A stretch of DNA of 64,000 nt from Platanthera guangdongensis (lineage: Eukaryota > Streptophyta > Magnoliopsida > Asparagales > Orchidaceae), in the NCBI GenBank assembly GCA_039583875.1, contig CM077150.1, positions 178,068,375 to 178,132,374 on the forward strand, read 5' to 3'. This document shows, in pieces, positions 24,040 through 36,760 of the stretch. Both the position numbers and the translations under genes were made by a program. The notes below the pieces were generated by a model. It was not told the DNA's origin. It saw only the letters and a program-made list of their open reading frames with translations, and made no database searches. Position 1 is the stretch's first letter, and every line of letters begins with the position of its first letter.

Positions 24040-24450
24040 TATACTCGGCACCTAGACTTCACTCAACAAATTTAACTTCACTCAATGCAGTGCTGAGTGC
24101 ACTCATCACACTCAACGCCAAAGAGATAACTCAACCAAATTGACTTCACTCAAAGCCTAGCTGAGTTCACTCAACGCCTAGCTGAGTTCACTTGACGCCT
24201 AGCTGAGTTCACTCGACACCTACCTGAGTTCACTTAACGTCAAGTGGAGTTCACTTAGCACACTCGACGCCAAAGGCATTAACACTCAAAGCACTCAACG
24301 TCGTCTTGTTCAGTCGACACTCTCAGCGCCTTTCACTCAACGCCAAGCCTTCACTCGATGCACTCAATGCTTTTCACTCAACGCCAAGCCTTCACTCGAC
24401 GCACTCAACTCTTTTCACTCAACTCCAAGCCTTCACTCGACGCACTCAAT
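24040..24450. repeat. Degenerate direct-repeat array (CACTCAACGCC type)
   Basis: Repeated units such as 'cactcaacgcctagctgagtt' and 'cttcactcgacgcactcaa'. The core resembles the CACTCAACGCC arm of the SIRE-like arrays near 32 and 37 kb, though here most copies are direct repeats. Confidence 0.6.
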
Positions 24451-25534
24451 GCTTTTCGGCAGATTCCTGATAGAAACTCTCTTATATAACAGTGGTTAAT
24501 ATACTCCTTGCTTTTGACAACAATTAAGCTCAGACCCATAATAAGTTCTAGAAAATAAGAGAACAATGGGGGTAGACTGGACAGGAGTCGAAGCATGGAT
24601 AAAAGAACCCTCCCCCAACAACACAACAAGGATAAAGGGAAAAAATTATTGTTATGCTACATAAGGTACAGGTAGGGGTCATGAAAATATAATAACTAGC
24701 AGTAGAATTGAAAGAAAAAATAGAAAAAAAGAAATATACGGAATTTGCAAGAGGCTAGGCAAGGGAGCAATCCACCACTTGCCTTAGACTTCCTTATCTC
24801 AACCTTCTGAACACTCCACGGTATAGATCAGCCAAAAAGAAGGTATGACAAATCTGGAGAGATTTGGATAAAACGAAAGTTTAGGGCCACACACCTCAAC
24901 GCCAAAATTCCAAGAAAATAAAAATACCAACCATAAGTGCATAGATCTCGATGAGAGCTTTCCGGATCTACCCTCCGACGACGATTCCGAGCACCAGAAT
25001 TCCTACAATCGACGGCCGAAGGTCTCACGATACCCATCGCCTTCTCTCTTCTACATTTTCGGTCCAACGGCTTGGGGGAGAAGATAAGGAATAGGGTTTC
25101 CGATTATAAGTATTTATATATATAATATAATAATATTATTAGACTAAATGTCCAGATGACCGAAAAATCAAATCAATTCGGATTTTCACGAAATTCGCAC
25201 CTAAGCTAAATATTGATGCTACGAATCCAACATCGAAGTTGAAATAAAAATCCAACAATTCAAACTCGGGTAAAAACTCCCCGAAGTCCAAAATACCAAA
25301 TATCCTGAAAAGGCTCCACCGAGTTCTAAAACAAACCCGGCTCACAAGGGAAATCTCAAAAACACACTAGAAACTAGCCAAGCTAATATTCTTAGTCAAA
25401 ACACCAGATACCAATGAGCAAAAGTCACGCTCCAGAAATGGTACCCGTCAACTATGTGTTAACGTAACGCCCTGACGTCAAAAATACATCACTAAAAGAA
25501 TTAAAATAAACATCGAAAAATCATGAGCGTTACA

Positions 25535-26369
25535 CATCCCTTCTAGAAACACACAACGCATAAACTTTTCCAAACTAGCTCAGCCCACAACAGAAGATTC
25601 AACCAATTCACGTTTTTTGGAGCATAAAATTTTAACAGATTTGTGGTTAGATGCGCCATTATTCATTAATATTCTATGTTCTTATCTGTATGTGCGTGTA
25701 TTCATGCCAACTGTTTCTTGCTTGCATTGCTCAACAATTATAATACTTCCAACTCACTACATGGTCACCTCTAGTGTTAAGATACATTTGTATAATAAAC
25801 TTTTGTTTTGAGTTTTTGGTTTTATAACATCAATAATTCTATCTTCTATACTTTATTTTACTCCAATTCGTTTTTATTTCAATCACTTATTTTTATGTCT
25901 ATTTGAATATTTTAGTTATACTAATAACATACTATAACCATTAAAATTATAGTATATGATTTAGGCTTCGTTTGGCGCGGTGGTGGCAGTGGTGAACATG
26001 GTGGCCATGATCCGTGATTCGTGAATGCCCGATCTCACCTAAAAAAGCGTGCATTTTATGCTCAAAACTAGTTTATTTTCTTAATAGTAGTCATAACCTT
26101 TGTCTTGCCAAACAAACATTCCGTGATAATTGAGCCGTAGTGATATTACCATATTATTTTAACAGTCAAAGGCCGCACAGTTCTGACTTTTGATGGTACC
26201 ACCGGGAAAAGAAGCTTGTTATATTATCGTAGTATTTTAGCCCAATAGATTGATTTCTATAACACAATAAAAATATTAAATGTAAAAAATATTTCTTTTA
26301 AAAAATTGCTATATCAGAAATTAAATCTTGACTTTTAGGTTTTATGTGAAAGCAATTTTAAGGAGAAAC
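25535..26369. other. AT-rich spacer, no gene seen
   Basis: No supported gene. 'gcttcgtttggc' near 25968 and 'gccaaacaaac' near 26108 form a weak inverted pair that could mark a small MITE; this is not firm. Confidence 0.4.
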
Positions 26370-27885
26370 TGTTGAAAATCATGAAGTGAAAATGATAGAC
26401 TAGGTGACCTGTCCGCGCGACCTATGCGGACAGGACCGACGGATAGCCAAGTTGGCAATAGTGCTGCAGTCAGCTTGTGCTGTGGCGGTCTGGGCGGTCT
26501 GTTCCCGCGGTCTGTGCGGACAGAGGAGGAGGCTTGCCAGGTCGGGTTGTGTTCAGCCGGCAGTTGGTTCCCATGATGTAATCGGGCGGATAGGATTGCT
26601 ATCTATAGAGCTCGCCAAGACTGGCAAGGTGCGGACTCGGTTGAAGTTCGTGGAGTTCAGGTTGCGGACTGGATCAGAGCTCGGGAGATCGGCATGGCAT
26701 ATGCCTTGGTATAGCTCTGGTGGCGCGGTTGGTGGAAACTGCAGAGTTCGCCGGTTAGAACGGACTGGTGCTGGGGTTCGCCGGGTTGTGCGGGATGGCT
26801 TAGTCTGGGAGGTCGCGCGGTCTGCACGGACTGATGATTCTGTCCGCCGAGTTTGGTTGTTAGCCTTGTGCGCTTTGGCTGCGGGCTTCGGTATGCGGAC
26901 TGGAGTACAGTCCGCTAGCACATGCAGACTAGAGCTGTTCGCTGGTGGTCGAACTGGGGTAGTATTCGCAGAGTCTGCCTGTATAATGAAGTCTGGCTGG
27001 GCCTTGTCGACAAGGAGGATTGGCTTGATGTACGACCTTGGTGGTTCAATCCAGGCAGACTGGCTATCTCGCATCGTTGCTGCGGTCTGGTTTTGTATCC
27101 GCAGCTTGGCGCATATACTTGGTGCTCGCCGCGAGATGGGGCAATTTTCCTATCAGCTAGGGCGCTGATCACACTCCTCTCCGCACCTATAAATAGGACC
27201 TCCCCTGTCACATCAAATATATCCAACTGAACAGTAAGTGAACTCGCGGATAGTTGCTGCGGTTAGGGTTTTGTATATGTGTTGTTTGAGGAAGTTGACT
27301 GGTTTGTGTTGCAGGTTGTGCGGGTAGTGTTGGAAAGCCAGAGACATGGCTCTGATTGCGGTCAGGGACAGTGCGGACTCTACGGTTAGCAACCAGCGGT
27401 TAAACGACAGGTCGTGGTTTGCGAATTGACGGTCTCTCTTCTGTAACTAGTTTCCCAGTTCAATAAGCTGTCCGGTCTGGAATCTTGGTTCAGTTTGGCA
27501 GCAGTTGAGTGGTTTGGCGGCTAGAAACCATGCAGTTAGGCAGCTTGCAGATCGGTGGTTAAAGTTCAGCATTGGAATAACGGGCAGTCCGCGCGGTAAG
27601 ATTGTCATTTGGCGATCTGTCGGTTTGAGCGGACTCCGTAGCAATTAGTAGCAGGGTCGACGGTTTCTCCTTGAGTCTGCGCGGCTAGGTTTTTGCCTTG
27701 TATTTTTTTCTGCTTCCATCGGGTACATTGGCGACTCATGTCTTGCCATGCATGCCTTGCATTGTAATGATTTTTGAGAGTGCAAGATTCTTGTTCTTCT
27801 GTTTGCATTTCGCTTACTTGAGCTTGGATTGGTTGAGTGTTCCCGCGCCTGGTTTCCCATTTTTCGCAATTATCAACTTTTAACA
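26370..27885 (+). repeat. Copia 5' LTR
   Basis: Begins TGTTGAAAATC and ends ...TTTTAACA, directly followed by TGGTATCAGAGGG (27886-27898), the initiator-Met tRNA primer site. A TATAAATA box is at 27188-27195. Upstream of the box the U3 (about 26403-27140) is rich in inverted GTCCGC/GCGGAC motifs, for example a pair in ctgtccgc...gcggacag. The long ORFs on both strands in this stretch are by-products of this composition. Confidence 0.8.
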
Positions 27886-28233
27886 TGGTATCAGAGGGAT
27901 CTGAGGCTGACAGTGATCAATTGTCAGTTTGCTTAATTGCTTCTGGGAGTCTTAAGTAACCAGGGATAGTGCAATGCAAGGTGGATATGCAAGAGATTTT
28001 GGAATTTAGCTTCTTACACCAACTAACTTTAAGAAGTGGAGGTTGTGTATGGAGAGTTATCTTTTAGTCGAGGACCTTTGGAAGGTTGTCTGCAGAGACG
28101 ATAGGCAAGAAGTGGTTGTTGTTGCTGACATTGCTAGTGCGGTGAGAGCTTGGAGGAATACCAACGCGAAGGTAGACTTTACTCTCAAGCGAGCATCTCA
28201 TCGGAACACTTTGACCACATCGACAGATGTCGA
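27886..28233 (+). pseudogene. Copia primer site and N-terminal Gag fragment, cut by Gypsy insertion
   Basis: After the primer site TGGTATCAGAGGG comes a short leader. From about 28013 there is a plus-strand frame with LTPTNFKKWRL..MESYL...LW..V, the N-terminal Gag pattern of Ty1/Copia elements, and a following RAWRNTNAK stretch. The frame is cut at 28234 where the Gypsy LTR begins (TGTAACATCCC). The rest of this Copia element is not visible in the window, so the 5-bp duplication cannot be checked. Confidence 0.75.
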
Positions 28234-31200
28234 TGTAACATCCCTCAAACAACTAGACCCCTAAGAGTAGTTTTGTCATGATTAGGTCATGACAGAACCC
28301 TAAGAAGCTCAAGAGACCAAGAGAACTTAGGCATGAAGGTGAAAACCACCTTCGTCAGTAATTAGTAATTTCTAATTACCCACCCTAGGGTTTGACTTTA
28401 GGACTTCAACTTGACTCCATGACCCCACCATAACATTCCTAACCCTTTAAGAGGTCCATTGGGTCACTAACCACCCCAAACCAAAGAGGTCAAGTTGACC
28501 AATAGTCAACCCAAACCCTAATTAGGTTAAATTGCCCAAAGCTGACCTAATTGGCCAACACCAAGCCACAAGTGGACTAGCGTGATGTCAATGTGATAAT
28601 CTACACCCCATTGGGTCAGTCACATCACCCAAAATGACCTAGTGCTGAGCTTAAATGGATTGGGTTAGCCAAGCCCAAAAAGTGGAGAAAAGGCTAGCTC
28701 AAGCCCAATCCACTTAGGCTAGGCCCAAATAAGGTGACCCATTAGTTTATGGGGCTGAAAATATCAGTTTTGCCACCTAATTGCTATAAATGATGAATAG
28801 GAGAGAGGAAGTGCAATTTTTCCCCAAATTAGAGGAGAGAGAGAAGAGAGAGAAAATGGCCATTCATGGTGTTTGAATGCCCTTGACCCCTCATCTCTTT
28901 CCCAATTGATGGAGATTCATCTCCCCTAATCAGTTAGAGGAGTCAAGAGTTTTTCCCAGCCATATAGGGGTTGAATTCAGTGAATTCTGCATTGGCTGAA
29001 AACCTTCACTCATGGCCATTAATGGCATTGAAGCAATGACCCTCCCTCTCCCCAATTTGATGCTTTTAAAAGCTTCACCAGGTCAATAACAATCATTTCC
29101 ACTCATCCCCTGAAGCAGTCGAGCCCTCTGGTAGTGTTGTTGTAGAGCACCGAGTTCCACCACCACCGTCAATGGCAACCTGACGATTGGCTAGGCGCCA
29201 GCCCTCCCAGAAGGTCCTATCCTCTTCCTCTTTCTCAATGGAAAGATCCACATCTACTTGCCGCAAGGTTTGGTGTCATTTGGCCCTAGATCAAGCTGGC
29301 CGAGAGCTTGGTTTTCAAGCTTTTTCCTCCACCCACATTTCACTGTTCCGGCCACCTCCGGCCGAGCAACCACCGCGAATCGCCAGCCACCACCTCAACG
29401 AAGGTGGTGGTGGTGGCCGGCTGGGAGGAGGCATGGGTGGCCGGGAATTCACGGGCAAACATCGCCCAAGATGAGCCAATCCTGGCCGTTGGCGCGCTGG
29501 GATTGATGAAGGGATGTCGTCCATCCTTGCGCCAAGATTCGTGTCGCTGATGATTTTTATTAATTCATTAATATTCCATTTTTGTCACATATTTGGCAGT
29601 GTATTGATTAAATCGTTAAAAATACTTAGAGGCCCTTTCTGAAAAAAATGCCAATATGAAAGTTGTAGCATTTTGAGTCGAGTTTATTTTAAAATTGGTT
29701 TCAACCAATTTAGTTAAATGGTCTAACCACAACACACCAAATGGTGCAAGCTATATCTAGGGTTAACCAGACACAAATTTGTGTGCCCGCACTAAACTAC
29801 TCATCCAAATGCTTTGAAATATGGATCATAGGTTAGTCTCATCTATATCTCAAACATATCAAAAAATTGGAATTTTTGGAATAAATTTTTCTATAGTTTT
29901 AGAAAACATTTAATAAATCATGAAAGATTTAAATAACAGGTCTAAATACCTCAAAACCACCCAATATTTTGGTGGGTGGCCAGTAGGATCATGTCATGAC
30001 TCTGGTAAAAATCTCAGCCTATTTGGGGTTAGTTTGAGTAGGTCCCAAGTTTGGTGGTCCCTTAAGGGTAAATTAGGGAAAGTGTGTATTTGATGAGTTG
30101 AGTGGCCAATCCTCATCCAAAATGGTTGAAACTTTGGCCACTTCCTCAAATTCCTCTAAAGCACCCCCTTAAGAGATTTTGAGTGGTTTGGGTTGGAGAT
30201 GCCCAAAGACCCTAGTATAGGCCTTAGGGTTGAAGTTTGGGGCCTAGTGAAGGACATGAGCTATATGTCTTTGGATGGTCTTGGAACTGGGTTGGTGAGT
30301 TCCTAGGGTAAAAATAAGCTCTAGAACGTGGTTTTAGGATTTTTATTAACATATACCCTCCTTTAAATAGTTATGGATAGTTTATGACACTTTGGTCCAA
30401 TATTTAATTACATGCTGAAATGAATTTGGATACTCATGAAACTTAGGCAGTGATCTTAACTAGATGATATTGTTCCCTAGAAATATTATTGTGAATTTTA
30501 GATTGATAATTTTAGTACTTCATTCACAAACCCTAAGATTGATTCAATCACAAAATAATTATTTTAGAGTTATTTGCTTACTCGAAAATTATGCAACTTA
30601 GTCAGGGAACATTTGAGGACATAATAATGCTCTGTAATTTTCTATAAAAATACCGAATGACTTTTCATATAGGATCCTTCACATGTGCCCATTTTTGAAT
30701 ATTTTTAAATAATTTGTCTATGTGACCAATTGGAGTTAAAAAAATTGTAATTCTTGGTCAGTATTTTTTTCTAGTCATATTTAATATCTAGTAATTTTCT
30801 CATAGTTTTTGGATGGTTGGTTCTAATTTTTCCATATTTATAATAATATTGTGCTTGTTTGTTCCATAATTTGTTGAATGTCAGATCGACCTTGGAAAAT
30901 TGGGATTTTTGGTATTTACTATTATTTTGATGTTATTAGTTTATCATAATTTTGTTGAGACCATAACCTGTCAGAAAATTATACTTGGTATTCAGAAGCC
31001 TCGGTGGACTAATTTTTGCAGAAAATATAATAAATGCCAAATAAATTAGGAAAATTATAACCTGCTAGATTTATTCACAAAGTTTCATGATAGACCCCCA
31101 ATAATAATCTTAGGCCATTTGGATTACTATTTGGAGTATCACCATTCATACACATCATGAAGGTTATTTGGTCTGCACTTAGTAGGAATTGTAAAAGTTG

Positions 31201-31436
31201 GGAAACATGTGGAACTTGTATGGAAAAGGGTAGTTGGCGTATCTTGTCTATTTGGAATATATAAGGTTGCCAAAAGAGGTCAGGTTGTGAGAGCTTAGTT
31301 GTCTAAGTTTTGGTCGTGCTCGGTACCGACGATGGATCATCTTTCCCTTGGAGGAAGTCTAAATACACTTAGATTTAGTTCAAGTGTAAGATCAGGAGAG
31401 TTGAGAAATGGGTAGATACCAACAATAATAAGTACT

Positions 31437-34072
31437 TGTTGGGTCCATTGCCCACAATGTTCCATAGTTTGGTTTTGAAGAGGCATCACCATCAACACTA
31501 AGAGCATAGTTATATTTGATATTACTCAAGCTTAGTGATTGCAGGATGTTCTAGGAACAATGATGGGATTGGTTTCCTACGTGGTAAAGTCAGGTGAACA
31601 CTTACCTAAGGCGGGGACAAGCAGAAATCTGTCTAAGTCCACAGACATTGAGTGAAGGTTTCTCAATCAACGCCAGATGACTTATAGCTTTGAGTGAAGC
31701 CTATACAGTCAAAGCCAAAGTTAAGTTAAGCTAAAAAAGTGGCTAAGTCCACATGCATTGAGTAAAGTCAACTCACTCAACGTCATACATCAAAATGTTG
31801 TGAGATAGGCTAATGTTGTAATAGCCTAAGTAAAAATAAGAAGAAAAGTGGCTAAGTCCACATGCGTTGAGTGTAGCTCACTCACTTAACGTCATAGCCT
31901 CTTAATTGTTAAGTATAGCTCAGTCAGTCAACGATACATGAAAACTGTGAATGTTTACCAAATCCATAGGCATTAAGTGAGGCAAACTAACTAAATACTA
32001 TGTGATATTGCGTTGACTAATTCTCAAAGGAAGTGTTCTTCTTGATACAGAAATTTGGCTAAGTCAAAATACGTTGAGTGTAGCTCACTCACTCAACGCC
32101 AGATAATAAAAGTGTCTGTTAAGTAGTTTGGCATTGAGTGGAGCTTACTCACTCAACGCCAAGAAGCAGTAAAACTGGCTAAAGCGTTGAGTGAGGTATG
32201 CTCACTCAATGCTCTTAACGCTTAAGATACTTTAGATGCAAAAAATTGGCTAAGGCAAAAAGTGTTGTGTGAGGTATGCTCACTCAACGCTCTCAACAAC
32301 TAATTTATAGAATGCATAGGCTGAGGCACAAGGCGTTGAGTGAGGTGTACTCACTCAATGCAAGGCATGCAAAAAAGGTTGTAGAAATGGTTAAGCAAAA
32401 AGCATTGAGTGAGACTTGCTCACTCAACGCTGTCAATGCCAAGTTAGACAGAATTCTATCTAAGTACTTTGGCATTGAGTGAAGCTCATTCACTCAATGC
32501 TTATTCTACTGATGCTTGATTTTTGACTAAGTCCACAGATGATGACGTCAGTAAGTTAATAAGTCAACCTTATTCAAATTATTAGCCACAAAGCTACAGT
32601 ACATAACAAAAGGCATCGCGTACCTACTGTACGACAGATAAAAATTAAAGCAAGGCTGCAGCTGACATTAAATGTGTGGGGCCCACTGCTAAAAGAGCCA
32701 TTGAGTTTCATTCAATAAAAGGAGAAGCCTTTTAAGAAAAAGGAAGCTGTTGAAGTTAGTTCTTCTTCATCGCCATTATTGCTGTGAAGAGAGGAACAGA
32801 GAGCAAAAAGACTGGAAGTCTAAAGGCTCAACAAGTTAGCTTTTTGTCTAGATCTTTGACTATAGCAAGAACAAAGATAGTGTCTGAAGAAGAAAAGAAA
32901 TATAGCTGGTGTTATTTTCCATCTGCACTAGCAGGCTCTTCACAGATCCAGCTGAACAACCTTGAAGAATATCTACGAGAGGCTGTGATGAAGAAGTTAG
33001 GGCTGAATCTCCTCAGCCCATGAAAGGAAGAAGAAGCAGAGCTGTTTTCTGCAGATTACTTCCAGCATAAGCCAAGTAACCTTGTTGCTGTGAAGAAGTT
33101 GAGCTGAGAATCTTTCAGCTCAGGTAGTAGCAAGTTTTACTGCAGGCACTTTATAAATCCTGCAAGAAATATCCCTGGAGCTGTGAAGAAGAAGTTAGGA
33201 CTGAGTGTATCTTAGTTCAAGTAAAGGTAGACTCAGGGAATATATTCCCGGAGTCAAAGTTTGGCCGTGTCTATCTCAATTAAGGTAGATTGGCACAGAG
33301 AAATTTCTCTTGCGTCCAATCAAAAACCTCACCAACTCACTTCCATCCTGTAGGATCCTTTGTGGATCTGAGTGGTAGAAGCAAATTTGCTCTGAGGTTG
33401 GATCCAGAAGTGCATCTAAGTTGTAGGGCTGTTTAGCCTGAGCTGTAAGATCTAGTTTGGATCTAAGGTAGGTGATCAGTTGATCACTGAGCTGTAAGGC
33501 TTTTGAGCCTGAGGTGGGTGAATCATTCTCACTGAGTGGCAGGGAACTTATGCCTAAGCTATAGGATCCTTTGGATTTGAGGTAGGACCATTGAGTTTGA
33601 GCTGTAAGAGAGTCATTCTATCTGAGGTAGGATCCCTAGTGGATCTGAGGTAGGGCTGTCCTCCCAGCCTGAGTGTAGGGCCTTTGGCCTGAGGTAGGTG
33701 ATCTAATAATCACTGAGTTGTAGGCCCTTGTGGCTGAGTTCTAAGCCTTGGAAGAGACTGAGAGATATTGAGATATCTGAGGTGTAAGCTCTTTGGAGCA
33801 GAGTTTTGGAGAAGTATCTAGTCCAACAAGATAGTTGGATAGCTGAGAGGGAAAGTGGATGTACCCATGTTAGGGAAACAACTATAAATCTTGTGTGCTT
33901 TCTGTATTTTCTTTTTGGTGGTTTTATTGCAGGTTGCATGTCTTGAAAGCATAATATAATCAACTAATAAAGCATCCAAACAAAAGAAAATATAAGATAG
34001 TCACCAAGGAATAAGGAACCTATTCACCACCCCTCTAGGTGATTTAGCTATCCTTGAAATCTAATACTTTCA
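31437..34072 (+). mobile_element. Solo LTR of a SIRE-like Copia element in the Gypsy LTR
   Basis: Begins TGTTGGGTCCATTG and ends ...ACTTTCA, like the LTR at 36761-38921, but no primer site or coding region follows. Flanks are gtact (31432-31436) and gtacc (34073-34077), a 5-bp duplication with one mismatch, as left by recombination between two LTRs. Removing it restores continuity with the Gypsy LTR copy at 1-3518. Confidence 0.85.
31640..32510. repeat. Inverted-repeat array of the SIRE-like solo LTR
   Basis: About a dozen copies of a stem of the type GCGTTGAGTGA...TCACTCAACGC, with arms of about 10 bp and spacers of about 6-10 nt, spaced 60-110 bp apart. They lie upstream of the TATA-like 'caataaaagg' at about 32713. 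Confidence 0.85.
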
Positions 34073-35628
34073 GTACCTTGCGAAAGGAAACTTTGGGCTT
34101 CAACCCATCGTAGTTACTAGTACCCTTGAGAGCCCTTCATAGGGAATGCCCTGGGTAGTCCAAGGTTAACCCTAAACCATAAGACTAAAATATTAAAGAG
34201 CAATAAGTAAAAACTAGGGCTTCACCATCACCCACCCTAATGACTCAAGAGGTTAGCTTGGTTGGGTTATTCGAGTGGTAGGATCAGTGGTTCTGGAAAT
34301 GGGTAAGCTAGCCCGGTGAGCCGTATGCTTGGAAGGTAGTTGTAATAGACAGGTTTGTCCGGGGAGCCGATGGCTCGGGAATTCAAGGATGCATGTGAAT
34401 AAGGTGGTGGGTATTTAATATTTGACGGTCGTTCACACCAACGTCGATACGATGACTTGGTGGGTGTGGTTTACACTTAGCCAAGGAAAAGACTGGCAGG
34501 TTTTGTCAGCATTAGTACGTGGTGAATCTGGTGTGTCCTTCAGAGGCATACATAAGGGCTAGGCATGGTAGTGTGGATACCCGCCTAGGAGTGGGGTGGC
34601 CCAACCCACGATCTCCGTTGGACACTACAGAGGCTCCTGGGAGTGAAGCTAGCTTCCAAAACCGAGGAACTAAAGGTTTGTGCGCATAGAGTCGTGTGTG
34701 TGTGTCTCACTTGTATGAACATATCATTGAAACCACATAATATAGCATATCATGTCATCATCATACTTCAACCCTTATCCATAACGTATAATTGGTATGA
34801 GACTTTTTATACGTCTGACCTTACAAAATGACCCCAGAGTTTATAAGCTTGTGTGGCTATGATTATAAGCTATGATAACATTCCTTGTCGTTATCTGTTA
34901 CTTTTCTTTATGATGCACCTTATTTATACATTTTACTGCTCGATTACTATAGTATTGCTAGCTCACATTTCTTTTTATAGAACTGTGAACATTACAATAT
35001 AACTGCTAGATTAGGACCATCGTCACCTACTTTTGTTTACTCTTCACTATCATAACTTTCCGATCATTCCTCCCGTACGGTGCCTAGGAGCCATTGGGGG
35101 ACGGGTGGGGGGAAATCTGGCTTAGTCTTCTGACTAACGGTTGGTGGGACAAACATTTCAGGTGCTCCGGATGGGAGATATGGAGCAGCAGCAGGAGATG
35201 CAGCACCAGTGGAGTGCGGTGCACATGAAGATGGGTCAGTCTAGTACGGGAGCACCAGCCTCTGGCTCCGTGAGTGTTAGTTTTACTTAGCTTCCGCGAG
35301 AGTGTTGTAGTGAGGTCATGATGTACCGGGCATGAGCCCATTTATATTTCTACATTTCCATTCGGTTTCAATACTTCTATCGTTGTTATTCTACTTCTAT
35401 ATCATATAGACTTTACTGTGATTTTCATGCTCATTGATATATCTATTGGGATTTGTGGACTTGACTTAATTGTCTCCTTTCATGTACTTCTACTTCTTTT
35501 GGTGATTACTAATGCTGGTAGGATCGACGTTTTGTAGTGACGACCTCCCTGACTGTTGCTGTTATAGCAAAACGGAGATTTTGCGTGTAAGACCCGGTAG
35601 CGTAGCAAAAAAAATGGCATCTTACAAA

Positions 35629-35640
35629 CTGGTATCAGAG
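35629..35640 (+). other. Gypsy primer-binding site
   Basis: TGGTATCAGAG three bases after the LTR end at 35626, complementary to the 3' end of initiator-Met tRNA. Confidence 0.8.
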
Positions 35641-35824
35641 ATAACATTGATCCGAAGAGAAGAAGTCCACAAACCTTAGGCCACCCCGCGTGAGCATACT
35701 TTGAGGACAAACTAGCAGCAGAAGCAATGGTGTGCCCATACGGGGAATCATATGTAAGAGTCCACTTCTTCATCAGTTCCATTTGTAAATCAACTAACAA
35801 TTGGAAATTTCCTTGTAGCCTGCG

Positions 35825-36760
35825 ATGAACCCTAACCCTTAGCAGGGTACACCCCAGGCACATTACATGGTTCCACCCCCACCAGCTCCAACTCCGTTCC
35901 AGCAGACGGATATGGGACAGACACTGACAGCTATTCTAGAGGCCTTCAGGGCTCAGCAGGCTCTAGATCCACAGCCAAATCCTGGGGCTAGCTGGTTGAG
36001 CATCATTCAGGGGATTTCTCCTCCATCCTACCTCGGGATGGAGTCAACAGTCCGTACGGAGGAGTGGCTGGACATTATTTATGAGATGCTGGCTGGGATT
36101 CGATGCCTGATGGAGGAGGCAGTAGCCTTGGCACTATCCTGCTTGGAGTCGCATGCGAAGATATGGTGAAAGTCACTGTTATACAACACCTTCGCTGGAG
36201 TAGATTCCCCGGACATTTCCTAGGACGAGTTCAGAGCAGCTCTATTGGAGAATTTTGTACCACAATCGGCGAGGGATGAGTTGGAGGACAGGTTCCTATA
36301 GTTGAGACAGGGCAACATGGCGGTGTTGGAAAACTACCGGGAGTTCATACATCTAGCCCGCTTTGCGGACTCACACTAGCTGGACGACGTGGGCTACACA
36401 AAGAGGTTCTATAAGGGCCTTCGCAATGACATGAAGCAGGCCCTCCTCTTCGTTTCTGATGGGAGCTTGTTGAGGATCTTGGAAATGGCCAACAAGCTGG
36501 AAGTAGACCAGCTTACAGTCCGGGGCTGGAAGAGTCTGGCTAATGACTCAGTGATTGGTGGCAGGAGAGACCAGCCTAGAGGTCGTGTCATAGGGGAAAG
36601 GAGGAATGGGTATCAACCCCACTAGGAGGATAGGCATGAGCAGAGGAACCAAGTGGTGTTAACTCCCCAACCCTTGCAAATGCGGGAGATGTCGAGGCCA
36701 GTGGAGGAGGCACCGACATACTATTGGTGCAACCAGCCGGGGCACATTCAGAGGAATTGT
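35825..36760 (+). pseudogene. Gypsy Gag pseudogene, cut in its zinc knuckle
   Basis: One reading frame from ATG at 35825 to 36760 keeps Gag features of a chromovirus-like Gypsy element: PPSYLG..., TEEWLD, FR.ALLENF, DELEDRFL, ...YTKRFYKGLR, and a knuckle CNQPGHIQRNC at the end. There is no frameshift, but six nonsense codons occur, among them TAG at 35840-35842. Each can be explained from CAG or TGG codons. The SIRE-like LTR at 36761 enters right after the last knuckle cysteine, so pol is displaced or lost. The lineage (Tekay/Del type?) is not settled from Gag alone. Confidence 0.8.

Larger units (their letters stand above)
23104..25534 (-). repeat. Probable minus-strand Gypsy LTR fragment, target of the Athila insertion
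   Basis: The right end reads, on the minus strand, TGTAACGCTCATGATTTTTC, a start typical of plant Gypsy LTRs. A TATA-like run (TATATATAAATACTT) near 25110 is followed by a GC-rich leader. No primer-binding site or coding part was found, and the left end is unclear because of the Athila insertion, so a solo or truncated LTR is likely. Confidence 0.4.
28234..35626 (+). repeat. Ty3/Gypsy 5' LTR, about 4.7 kb, split by a solo LTR
   Basis: Starts TGTAACATCCC and ends GGCATCTTACA, followed by the TGGTATCAGAG primer site. Without the nested solo LTR (31437-34072) it is about 4.76 kb, and its right part aligns collinearly with 1-3518. It contains a gene-like leader (agagagag...atggcc near 28830-28870) and a GC-rich, Pro-coding stretch near 29320-29450 that yields spurious ORFs. 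The gag that follows is degenerate. Confidence 0.8.

Noticed and set aside
25966..26120. Possible MITE with GCTTCGTTTGGC / GCCAAACAAAC ends
   Set aside because: Only a short imperfect match and no clear target duplication.
26404..27168. Long overlapping ORFs on both strands (254 and 173 codons)
   Set aside because: They lie in the U3 of a Copia LTR with GC-rich inverted repeats; no domain, and both strands are open because of composition.
29187..29550. Overlapping Pro/Arg-rich ORFs in the Gypsy LTR
   Set aside because: GC-rich stretch with triplet repeats, frames open on both strands, no family match.
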